DNA from: Diploptera punctata
Lineage: Eukaryota > Arthropoda > Insecta > Blattodea > Blaberidae
Assembly (NCBI GenBank): GCA_030220185.1
Contig: JASPKZ010003415.1
Coordinates: 264,501 to 328,500 of the forward strand
Direction: 5' to 3'
Length of the DNA stretch: 64,000 nt
Positions 1 to 12,900 of this stretch are shown piece by piece. The position numbers were made by a program, and so were the translations under genes. The number at the start of each line of letters is the position of its first letter. Within the stretch, counting starts at the first letter, position 1. Under the pieces are notes generated by a model. That model saw only the letters and a program-made list of their open reading frames with translations. It was not told the DNA's origin and searched no databases.

Positions 1-59
1 TACAGAACTGTCTTTACTGTTAGTAATAACCCGTACTGCAGTGTAAATTGTGTTGGTCA

Positions 60-600
60 TATCATAAATATAGCATCAAATTACATTTAACTGGATTCAA
101 ATTACGTCTAAATAGTAACAGAAAATCACGCTTATGATTAAATTTAAAATACGGATTAGTATTATAATAAAATTACATTATAACCAGATTGAAAATATAT
201 GTAAAAAATGTTTCAATATAACTGAAAAATAATAGAAAATTACACAATTTTTAGATTCAATTTCGTGCAAATAATATTCTTACGTAAGTGAAAGTTATAA
301 GAGAGAGGTAGAAAAATATATGACTAGATTCAAAATATCTGTAAATGGTGGCACAAAATACCATTACATTCAAATTCAAAGTAGGTGAAAATAGTGTCAG
401 AAAAATCATACTATAAACAGACTGAAAAATATATAAATAATATTTCAATATAACTGGAACTTATATTACTTTATTACATTATGTTTATATTCGAATTTAT
501 GAAAATAATATTTACACGTAACTGATACTTATAGGGAAAAAATACATTATAACCTGATTCGAAATACGTCGAAATTGAATTTCAGCATAACTGAATATAA
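60..600. repeat. Diverged AT-rich tandem repeat upstream of the Gr gene
   Basis: The 5' flank is not random AT-rich DNA. Related blocks recur: a block ending TTTCAATATAACTG occurs near 176-223 and 411-453, with a degenerate version (TTTCAGCATAACTG) at 545-594. Blocks starting GATTCAAA/GATTCAAT occur near 92, 252 and 327. The combined unit looks roughly 40-50 bp, or about 100 bp if the two block types alternate. Divergence is high, so this is an old array. It ends about 50 bp before the Gr start codon. I see no clear TATA box or initiator in it. Confidence 0.5.
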
Positions 601-645
601 CTAGAGATAGGATCACACTTTAAAATATATTACAAAATAAATAAA

Positions 646-1617
646 ATGTTCAGAAATAAAGTGTGTCATTCTCCAATATATCGCCTGTATACAAAAGAAA
701 ATTTTATCAAACCCATTTCAAACTCTCCTAGGAGAAAGCAAGGGGATGTCATATTTTATAAAGGTCTGAAACCAATAGTAATATTTTGTAAATTAATGGG
801 TCTCTGCACAATTAGAAATATATTTACAAATAACGTAGCATCATTAAATTATAAATTAATTTCGTTTCACACATTATGGGGGCCTTTATTCATTGGAGTC
901 ATGACAGCTATATATTTCTACGCAGGAAATTTTGAAGTCAACATTTATATTGTCATATTGCTAAGATCAAGTGGATTTGTTATGGTTCTGCTATCTTGCC
1001 ATTTCGATAAATATCTGCCTGATTTGATCAGAGAAATGGAGAAGTTTGAATCTAGAATTAGAAATCTTGAGTCTGATGTCTATGAGAAGATATTTAAGAA
1101 ATCATCCACTAAGTACTGGATATATGCTTTATGTTTTATATACTATGCCCTACGTATTATTTTCATTTCTCTAGGAGTAACTGTTTACAATGTTAAAAAA
1201 TGGGATATGATCAAAAATATACAAGGCATATTTTTATTCCTACCACGCCAAATTTTCTTAATGTGTTATGTTTACTTTTGCTACAACATAAAGTTAGTAA
1301 TAAAAGCACTAGGTTTGGTGTGGAGACATACTGTAGACGATATCATGACACACAAAATAATTCGCATGCCAGTATCAGCAGAGGAAATGTTAGAGAACAT
1401 CAGAATAGTACATGTTGAAGTACTTGAAGCCGTGATGCTATTGAATTCAGTATATGGAACAAGACTACTTTATTTCGTAACTATGAGCAGCGTTGAATTG
1501 GTCTACACCTTATATATATTATCCATTACAAATATTGAAATTAACGTTGAATACAGCGTGTTCAATATCGTAACACTGTACATCATTTCATCGTTCACTG
1601 AGGATCTCATAGAGCAA
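646..1617 (+). CDS. Gr exon 1 (residues 1-324)
   Basis: It encodes the N-terminus and about six of the seven membrane segments. The open frame runs on to a stop at 1689, but a strong donor GTGAGT at 1618-1623 falls in frame after 324 codons. The 23 residues beyond it lack the expected TM7, so I end the exon at 1617. The block NSVYGTRLL (residues 267-275) fits the conserved N-x-x-(F/Y)-G region before TM5 in Grs. Confidence 0.85.
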
Positions 1618-3872
1618 GTGAGTATCACTTTTTACAGTTTTCTTTTAATGATTCAATATTTGGACGGGTTAAGGGGGCTTATAAAGTAGCGGATGCACTC
1701 TTTACAAAAAAAATAACTCAACTTTTTCTTAATGCATTTTCTTCACATTTTGGACATTTCTCTACTTGAATGTAGTTTTGCGATACTTTAATACATGTGA
1801 CAACTATAAATATGTTTCTAGAATATAATTCCTCATTAAAAATTTTTCATGAAACCATTTCATGCTTTATCCTTTAATAATAGAGTAAACATTAAAATCT
1901 CCGTGGAATGAAATAATAACATAACTTATAATATATCTCATTATTATTTGCCTTAAAATGGCTCGATTTCTCGTTATTGGAATTAGCTACCAGTATAAAT
2001 CAGGAACTGCCGATCAATAGCCACATTTAAGCAAACTTTTTTTTTCGTTTTTTTTTTTTTTTGCCACCAGGTTGCTTTTATAGCATTTCTTGTTTTCTCC
2101 GTAGCACTAACGAAAAGGAACTGAACCCATTTCTTAGGTTGAGGCGCCTGGAAGACATAGTTACGTTATCCCGATGATATGATAGGTAATAAATGATAAT
2201 ATAGTTCGAGGAGAGTGCTTAACCTAAACGTAACCTAAATTACAGACCATGGGCACTACTACAAGAATAATTCTCGTTTTGGGAAATTTCCTATTATATG
2301 ACCGGGAATCAAATCTGGGACTTCATAAACTGTAGTCAGAAGCTGTGATTAAAAGACCATGAGGCTGGTCAACTTTAAAATAGTTATTGTTCATTCATGT
2401 AGAAGTATTTGTGAAAACTATAACCTTAATATTTAAATAAAAAAAATTGTGAGTTTTCTTGGATTGCCTAAGTACCAAAATGGTTAGTCTGCCAGCACAT
2501 GATGCTCATGATCTTGTGTTCAGATCTCAGTTTATTTAATTATTCAGTCTGTAAGTTTGAATATATTTAGTTCCTTTCTTATATATTCATGATAGTAATA
2601 ATATATAATATATAATCATCATAAACAGGTATACTATGCATTATCACATCTTCCTGTGACCGATGTTCTACACTTTTATCCTTTTCTTCCAAATCTCTGA
2701 CCTCCCAGTCCCGGTCTTGTAATCCTTTTTTCAGGTCATCGCTTTCTTTATGTACTGCACCAGGATACTTTTTGTCTACTTTTCCTTAGCGCTGGAATCC
2801 AATCAAAACTCCTTTTTCGTAATCATCCATTCGTTTATCATATCTGTACCATTGCAATTGTCTGCCTTTTATACAATCTAGAATTTGATTTTAATTAATT
2901 CATATGTTGTCTAATAACTTAATTTCTTATTCTGTGCAGTTTAGAATGTCTCGACGAACGTCATAAGAAAGGTATTTGTAGTGCTAATAATTTTAATCGC
3001 AAATGTTTATTTAGTTTCCAGATTTCCGCGCCACATGTACACAGACTTTGGATTGCAGACTGATATACACCGTGTCCCATTCAAACATCCCACATTTTAA
3101 TTAATCATAACTCTCAAAGAATGCGTAATTATGAAATGAGGTTGGTATTAAAAGAAAGAGAAACTCAAATAATTTTTCTTTTCATTGTTGCAGTTAATTG
3201 ATCTGTCACATGTTGAACAATAATGACATAAAACAAAATGGCGAGCACAAACCATTTTCTGGTATGCAGAGATGAAATCGTTAATTACAGTGCAAAGAAA
3301 TTATCGGAGAGAATATGCAGAAAATGCACCTGTTGGGTAGACCATTAAGGCAAGGCTTGAGATGTTTCTGGCGACTGGAAGCGTTAAAAAAGAATCAGTA
3401 CTCGTGTTTCAGAAGAAACGATTGAAGAAATTAGAGCAGGATGGAGCACATATAGAGGTGTGGCAATGTGTAGCAATGAAAATTCTTCGAGTTTCTGTTT
3501 CGTTTAATATCGGCCTCATTTGATAATTCCGCAGAGTTTATGATTGATGGGACACACGTATATGGGATATACGTATATATACATATTCTTTCTTTCTTTA
3601 AAATTATTATGTTTCTATAACAATCCATTTAACATTGCTCTTGCTTATATTCCTTCGTTTTCTCTATTCTTAATAACACCATCTTGCGTAGAATTTTTAT
3701 TAATTTTGATACCTAAATAACAAATTTAAAGTAACTTCTAATACTGCTTATTCCATGTTGCAAAACTAAATCTCCTGTGATATCACCGCGTTCCATGCAG
3801 AATGTATTTTCAAAAGTAATTCATAATTTCAATTTACAATAATCTTCAATCGATTATCTAAATATATATTCA

Positions 3873-3934
<62 letters not shown>

Positions 3935-6900
3935 TCAATTATTGCTAATAGATTTGAAGTACTGGAATCTTCAGATCACAATGTGGCAAACGATGAAGAA
4001 ACTGATATAAATAAAGAATGGGAGGCTATAAGAGATACTATTAAATTGTCAGCATCAGAAAGCATTGGTTGTTTAAAAAAGAGGCAAAACAAGAAATGGT
4101 TTGATGAGGAATGTGCCGACATTGTAAATAAAAGAAAGCTAGCAAAAATGAAATGGTTACACGAGCCAAATGAGGTAAATTTAGAGCAATTGGGTAGTGT
4201 TAGACGTGAAACCACCAAGTTACTAAAGAGTAAAAAGAGGGAATATTTGAGAGAGAAGATTAATGATCTTGAGATGAATGCAAAAAATAGGAACTTTAGA
4301 GAATTATATCAGGGAATTAGTATAGAGAAGAAGGGGTTTCAGGCTAGAATAAACATAATTCCGAATGAAAAAGGGGATATGATTGCAGATTCTAAGAGTA
4401 TATTAAATAGATGGAAAGGTTACTTTAATCAGCTATTAAATGTACATACAGAACAGGACATTGAGGAGGATAAGTTACAGACAGCAGAAATGCTAGTCGC
4501 AGAGCCAAGTGCATTAGAGGTTGAAATGGCGATTGAAAAATTGAAGATGTATAAAGCATCAGGTTCAGATGAGATCCCAGCAGAACTGATAAAATCAGAG
4601 GGGAGAAAAATTGATGGACAAGATACGTTGGTTGCTTAGTAAGATTTGGGAAAAAAGAAGCTCTTCCAGATGAATGGAAGGAATCAATTATCCTACCAAT
4701 TTATAAGAAAGGAGATAAAACTGATTGCAACAAATACAGGGGCATCTCATTACTTTCAACTTCGTACAAAATTCTAACAAATATATTAGTAAGCAGACTT
4801 ACTCCCTATATTGATGACATTGTAGGAGATCATCAATGTGCATTTAGAAGAAACAGGTCTACAACAGATCAGATTTTCAGCATAAGACAGATTTTAGAAA
4901 AGAAATGGGAATATAATGGTACTGTACATCAACTATATGTAGACTTCAAAAAAGCATATGATTCAATTAAGAGGGAGAAGTTATATAGTATCCTGCTGGA
5001 GTTCGGAATTCCTAAAAAGTTAGTTAGACTTATACGAATGTGTCTAAATGGCTCAAAGAGTAGGGTGCGTGTAGGCAAACAGTTTTCAGACACTTTTGAA
5101 ATCCAGAATGGGTTGAAGCAAGGAGATGCACTATCTCCTCTACTATTTAATTTTGTACTAGAGCATGCAATTAAATCTTTAGAGAATGAGGAAGGCTTGC
5201 AACTCAATGGTATTAATAAGCTGTTAGTTTATGCTGATGATGTAGTACTACTGGCCGATAGCGAGGAGATACTGAGGGCCAACACGCACACACTATTGAG
5301 TAACACTAAGAAATTAGGACTGGAAGTAAATATCAGTAAAACTAAATATATGGTCACACGTAGAAATTCAGTATATAATGGAAATGGGACAGCTAATGAC
5401 AGATGAGGGAAATTTTGAGGAAGTGGCTGAATTCAAATACCTAGGAACAATAATCACAAATAGGAATGAGATGCACAAATAAATTAAACATAGGCTCAAT
5501 TCTGGAAATGCATGCTATTATGCATTGCAGAGACTTTTGATGTCCCAACTCCTTTCAAAAAACGTTAAGCTGAAAATATATAAAACTATTATTCTACCAG
5601 TTATATTATATGGGTGCGAAACATGGACTCTTACTTTAAGGGAGGAAAGGAGATTACGGGTATTTGAGAATAAAGTTCTTAGGAAAATTTTTGGACCAAA
5701 GAGAGATGAACGGACAGGTGAATGGAGAAGACTACTAAACAATGAACTACATGGTCTTTATAGGAAGCCAGATATAATAAGAACAGTTAAGTCTCGTAGA
5801 CTGCGATGGGCAGGACATGTTGCGCGTATGGGGAATGAAAGACTGCATGGAAGCTTCTTGTAGGAAAGCCAGAGGGAAAACGCCCAGTTGGTAGACCAAG
5901 AATGAGGTGGGAGAACAACATTAACTATGATTTGAGGGAAGCAGATTATACAGGGAATGATTGGAAAGCATTGGCTCAGGATAGGGATGTAATGGAGAGC
6001 TTATGTCCGCGCGGCCATGAACCTTCGGGTTCGATAGTGCCAGTGAGTAAGTAAGTATAATTCAATTATATTGGAACCACCCATTATTAAGTACACATTT
6101 CATAGATAAGTATAAAGATAGAATAAAAGTGTGTAGTTAGATATGCATGTGAAGTTGAAATTGCAATATTATTTTTATCGCTTTCAGAGTGAACTCTTTG
6201 CTGAAGAGATTGTAGCTGTCCGATTCACTGCATTAGATAGTTCATGTCAACAGCAGGTGAGATAAAATAATGTTTTTAAAACCTTGTACAATGTCTTGTG
6301 TGTAGAAAACATACTGAACATTTAAGAAATCTATAGTCAAAAATTAAACACCGAGCTATTTATTTATTATTCTTGTAATTGCTGTAATATAAAATTAATA
6401 TTTTGGTTATTAAATTAACTTATAAGAAATCCAAATTCAATCTTTTTTTCAATTTATTTTGCATATTTTATTCATCTCGTTTACTTGCATCTATTCCAAT
6501 TGTAGTTTATTTATTCGGATTGGGCGGGCAGAATCCATGAGCATCACTACTTGAAATATGTGTTGCGCTATTCCAGCATATTATGTATTAATGGAATTAA
6601 GTATATTTTCATCATCATCTTCATTCATGGATTAGGTCTGTTGACCCGTTCCGACTTCAGCCCATCTCTTTCTAGGTCTGCCCACATCTCGGGTGCCTTT
6701 AGGTTTGTATTTTGTTATTTGTTTTGGATATCTATCTTCATTCATTCTGTCTATGTGTTGCTTCCATTTTTGTCTATATGTATCTATTTTATCAGTTATT
6801 GCTAATATTTCAAGTTCCTGTCTTATTTCTGTGTTCTTGATTCTGTCTTCCTTAGTGCACCCTTTAACAGTTCTCAAAAATTTCATTTCTGCCGCCGTTA

Positions 6901-9900
6901 TCCTAACTAGATCTTGTTTTTTATGTATCCAGGCTTCTGAACCATAGAGCAGTACCGGTACTGCCAACGTTTTATAAAATTTCAATTAGGTCTCTCTTGT
7001 TGTTTTGTTATTTAGTGATCGTTTTATCGTACCACATATTCCCTGGAATTTTGCTATTTTATTAGTTATATCATTATCATAATTAAATTAAATGTCACAT
7101 CCTAGATAATTGAGATGGTTCACCTGTTCTATGATTTTGTTTCCTATTATTATTTTGGATCTGATTTGATTTTTCCCTTGGAATGCCATGACCTTAGTTT
7201 TTTCTATGCATATTTTGAGATTATATTGTTCACATAATTATGTAGTTTAAAAATATTCCTTTGAAGTTCGTCTTCCGTATTTCCTATTATTACCTGGTCA
7301 TCAGCGTATAATAATGTTTTCAAGTAGTGTGTTTTATTCAATTTTATTCCTTTATTTGTTTCTTCCTTCCATTTTTTATTATATCATTGATGTATAGGTT
7401 AAACAAAACTGGAGAGATACTCCATCCTTGTTTAACTCCTTGATTAGTGTGAATTTTAATATTACTTACTTCATTTCTAGTTTCTATAACAAAATTTGTG
7501 TTCCAGTACAAACTCTTTATAGCTGCTATTAAGTATTTCGGAATTCCTTTTTCTTTTAAAATTGTCCAAAGTTTTCCTCTGTCTACTTTATCAAATGCCT
7601 TGACAAAATCAATAAAAGCTATGTGTGTTTCCTTGTTTATATTCCCTTATTTTGTTTATAAATTCTTTTATCGTACATATATTATCCATACATGAACGCC
7701 CTGGTCTGAATCCACTTTGTTCTTCTGTTAACAGTACCTCTGCTATTTGTTTTTAACCTAAATGTTAAGATTATTGAGTATATTTTATAGCCTGCAGTTA
7801 AAATGCTTATTCCTCTGTAGTTGTTGCAGTCGTTGCGTTCTCCTTTCTTAAAAATAGATTGTACTATTGCTGTTGTCCAGGTTTCTGGTACTGTTGCTTG
7901 TTTTTAACATAAATTTAAAAAAATGTAATAATCTCAGTTTAAAAAAAATTCCTCCATATTTTATTAATTCCATATTAATTCCGTCTATTCCAACCGCCTT
8001 TCTGTTCTTTGTTGTTTTCAGTACTTCTTCTAATTCTTCCATTGTTATCATATCTATTCCTATCTCACACTCATATATGTTTTCTTTAGTTATTTTATTT
8101 TCATTATACCACAGTTTTTTATAATGTTCTTCCCATTGTTTCTCCTCAATTGCATTGATCTGTATTGTATCTTTTTCTTGTTTATTTAGATGTTTCATTA
8201 TTTTATAGGCTATTTTTTGCTGCCCATGTATATCGTATTCTAGTCTGCTTATATATCTATCCCAACTGACTTTGTGTGCTTTTTTTATTTCTCTTTTGGC
8301 TATTGCACTTTTATTTTTGTATTCAGGTCTTAATTCTAGTGTTCTATTCTGTAAATATTTGTGATAAGCCTCTTTTTTATCTTTTATTATCCTCTCTAAT
8401 TCTTCATTCCGTATTTTTAAACCCTTCTTGTTATATATTTTATATTTTGTTCCTAATGCCTCATATACTGCTTTATCAATGCTTTCTTTTATATTATCCC
8501 ATTCATGGTTTATTTCTTCGGAAGTAGGTTTTAATATTAATTGTTCATTTAGCCTATTCTGATACAGATTTTGTATACGTTTATCTTGTAATAAATGTAC
8601 TTTGAATGTGATCTCTTTATTTCTATATTTGTTTTTAGTTTTCTTTCCATCTCGCTAATATATTTATTTTTGAGATTACTAAATAGTGATCTGAATAAAT
8701 GTCACTTCCTCTAAATACTCTCGTATTTGTTAATAATGATGATGCTTTCTAATTTATTAACACATAATCTTTCAGTGAACGAAAACCTCGTGCTGACCAT
8801 GTGTATTTGTGAATATCTTTTTTCTTATAAAATGTATTTGTTATTTTAAAAATCATTAAAAATTGCAAATTGTTTTTAATTCTTGTCCATTTTTATTTAT
8901 AACATTTTCTCCATGGATCCCAATTACATTTGCCACTGGTTGATTCCCCACTCTAGCATTAAAGTCTCCTAATAATATTATTATGTCGTTCTTGTTTATC
9001 TTATTTATTTCCTTTTGTAGAGTAGTATAAAATGTTTTTGTTTTTCTTCATCTCTCCCTTCCTCCGGTGCATATATTGCTATAATTGTCATATGTCCTCT
9101 ATTATGCTTAAATCGCATTGTCATTATTCTTTCGTTAATACAATTATACGTGTCTATTTGGATCCCCATTTCTTATCCACAAATATCGCCACTCCTGCTT
9201 TCGCTCTTTCTTTCTGACTTACTCCACTGTAAAACATCATCATATCATTTATCATTTGTGATCCTTTCAATTTTTTCTTTGTTTCTGAGGCAGCTAATAT
9301 ATTTATACTTTTATTTTTCATTTCTTTTGTTAGTTCAAATTCTTTGCTTCCCAAGCCTCTGACATTCCAAGTCGCTATTTTAAGCTGGTCATGTATTCCA
9401 AAACTCTTTTTATACTTTTTCTTGCTGTGGTCGTCATAAGGTTTATCAATCCGGTTTCTTCTGCTGAAGTTTATGAGTAAGTTATTTTTTACTAGTAGAG
9501 GTTACCAGCCTCTAGCCAAACCCCTCTTCCTGGAGGGCAGGGAACTGGAATTTCGGAGTGTTCGTCTCCTAGAGAAGTTGCCTTCACTACGGCTTTGGGG
9601 ACTTCTCTTCTCCCCACGTAACCCTGTGGACGGGCCCCTACCAGGTACTACCCATTGGGCGAGTGGGACCTGGAGCTCACAAAAGGGCAGGGGCGCCTAC
9701 TCCCTGGAGTGGACCTCTATCAAGGGTTCCACTCTGTTACCCTAAAGTTAGTTAAGTTGTTAAGTATATTTTACGTTATAATATGAGTTGTAGGTCGTCT
9801 TCCGGTCAGACACATCAGATTCTTCTCTCAAGTCTCATACCATTATTTTTATTGGTTCTGTGGCTGCGAGGAGTTATTACAACTATCCAATTGGCCCCTT

Positions 9901-12900
9901 CCGTCATTTTATTTTGTTCAGGCTCGGAGGGACGGCCAGGAACCTGGCATGCACCTCATTAGATCCCCGCAATCACATATTTTCAACATATGTGAGTGCC
10001 AATCAAACTATTTTTCCTAACATAAAATGAGGTGAAGAGTAATATGAAATAAATTAATGAGAAAAATGAGAAATTAAATGGCATGAAGGGGATGGATGGA
10101 GAATGGAGAATGTTGGTGGGATGAAACTCGGGGAACGAGAAAACCCGAAAAATCCTGATATGATACACTTCTAATACCTCTCTGAAATTGCCAGGATTTG
10201 AACCTGGGATCCCAGCCGGGGCATTCTATTTGTTACTCTTTGCTATGAAGCGACACTTTTTATAACATTTTATTTAATATTTTTAAAGAATTTATGATGA
10301 CCACAAGTCCCTGTATTGCATAATAGCATGCTTTTCCACAGTTAAGAATATAATTAATTCATTTCTTCACTTTTTTCTGTTTGTAATTAAATTATCGTTT
10401 GTATATATTTGAATTCTGTAGCTAATTAAAATGTTTCCTCATTTGTTATAATGTGAGCATTACCACTAAATATTATACTTACATTTCCGAGTAGGCCTAA
10501 TATAACATGTATCATCTGCTTGACAGAATAAAAACTAAGCATACTTTTAATTGGTGTGCCAGATTTCTAAAAAAAATATTTTGAATCTTCTTTTCTACGT
10601 AATGGAATTAGGCCAAAGACCTGTTTCCACATCAAGAGACCGTATACACGTTTTGAATTTTGAAACCTACAATTTTAGTTCCCACACTCTATCTTATCCT
10701 TTAGTATGTACATCCTTAGATAAAAAAAGAGTTATCTTGCGCCACCGGCGGATCTACAGATTTTACTTTCTGTTACCATTTTGCACTGGCCTATAGAAGA
10801 TTTACTCATTTGTTTTGTTACACTCATAATAGCCTCCAGCTCATAACTATCAGTGCTACTTATTATTCTTTGCCCGGGCCCATCGGAGGCAAGGATTGAT
10901 TCATCTTTCCTATATACATTCATAAACATATATTAATTAATAATAATTCCTGAAACACACTGTAGTAATTTATGATTCGTTGTTAAACTCAGTATGTTAT
11001 ATTCAACCATGAAAGCTAGACAGGAAAGGGGAGCTATTATAACCTTGAGAAAGCTCGTAAACAGGATTATATAAGGCAGCTGTAGCATAGCTTAACAAAT
11101 ACAATAATTAAACATTCTTGTTTACTTAAAGTAAGATTTAATATACTCGTATCAATTGTACGTCTGAAGTTTGAAAAGTGAAAATATATTAAACATATAC
11201 AAAACTTGATCATTCCAATGTTAACGAAAAACAATAATAACAAAAGAAACAATCTTTATACACTCAAACACCCATGCATACCTTTTAATCCTGCCTAGGG
11301 TACCGTACCCTGGCTTGCCGGACCAAACTACAAACATGCAGCTCTCCTGGAGCTCACGTCCTCCAGACGATAACCAACTGTTCGTAAAGAAATGTATGAT
11401 CGAAGATACAGTTCACGACTTGTCTGGCCTATTTGAGAGTTCCGGGGTAGAGGGGAAGTTGCGCAGTACAAACAAAGCTAAGGGAGGGGTAGGTAGGAGA
11501 GTGGGAGTAAACACAAAGAGAAAGGAAATTGGCATAGTTCATTAATCTCACTGTAAAGGGAGGATAACCGTACAGATGTTTCGTACCGAAATAGCACTTT
11601 CGGTACAATCTCTTGAATGCAACTCGGCAGAGCGATGGTTCAAACTAGGAAACTAGTCATAATTGTGCAGTACCTGAGCTACTGTGTTATAAGGTAGGTA
11701 TGAATTGAAGACACTCCTACGTGTCCTGTTAGGTCAGCGATAAAGCATGCAGTCACTGTTTCTGTTAATGAAGGTCGCAGGTTGACGTCCTCAATTATGC
11801 AGTTTTTTTCGTGATATTTGTATTAACATGTTTTATGAATTAAATACAACATTTTATTTTGGTATCTGAATTAAATCGATGTTAATGTTGTTATTGTAAC
11901 ATTTATATTTACCATATTCAGGTTTGTTGTAGGTCATTTATATGTATTGAATTTAATAGACTGATGCGCAGACGTCTGCGCAAATCTCACAAGACTTTCG
12001 ACTGCATCACATATTGCCTTTGCCTCCACGGTGTTTAAAGTGCATAAATAGTCCTTGATTAAATATAAAAATAAAACTACAAAACATGTTCAGAGAAACG
12101 TAAAATTTGTAGCATTAATGGCGAATATTGTATTATTTAAAAACATTTAAAACAGTTACTGTCCACAATTGTTATATACTGTATAGCCTAATGTAATCAA
12201 TACAGATAGGAGCAGGTCTTGAGTAACTTATATTCACACCATGGAGTAATACTTTGCTCTGTTCTTTCGTTGCGGCTACTGCAATGGTTTGATCCGGGTT
12301 CGCCATTCATCGTACACACTTCTAAATGGTTGATCCCGGCTTCGTTTCCCAATTGCATGGTATTTCACCAATAAATTGGGCAGTCATTCTTATACTATAT
12401 CTGGCACTATCGAACCCGTACGTACATGCGCGCGCGGACATAAGCTCTCCGTACTTACCTATCATGAGCTAATGTTTTATTCAACTACTCTATAATCTAC
12501 TTTTCTCAAATTATGGTTAGTGTTATTCTCCCATCTCATTCTTGACCAATTAACTGACCGTTTTCCTTCTAGTTTTCTTACAATAAGTTTTCATGCCCCT
12601 CTTGTATTCCTCATTTGTGCCTCATGCACCATCCATCGCAGTCTACGAGACTTAACTATTCTTATTATATCTGGTTACCTATAACACGTAGTTCACTGTT
12701 AAGTAGTCTTCTCTATTCACCCGTCCATCTCTCTTTTGTACAAACGTTTTCTTAAGAACTCTATTTTCAAATAGGGTCTACTCCTAATATTTTTCTTCCC
12801 TTAAAGTAGGAACTCATGTTTCGATGTTTCGCATCCATACAAAATGGAGAATAACAGTTTTACATATTTTCATTTTAACGTCTTTTGAAAGGAGTTGGGA

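Noticed and set aside
1618..1689. Gr exon 1 read through to its in-frame stop as a single-exon gene
   Set aside because: That would lack TM7 and the TY...Q motif, both of which are found in downstream exons joined in phase.
9473..9745. 90-codon plus-strand frame in a GC-rich block
   Set aside because: It is the antisense of the 5' leader of the RTE-like element.
10732..10929. Minus-strand 65-codon frame in a GC-richer patch as an exon
   Set aside because: No clear splice sites or homology that I can recognise.
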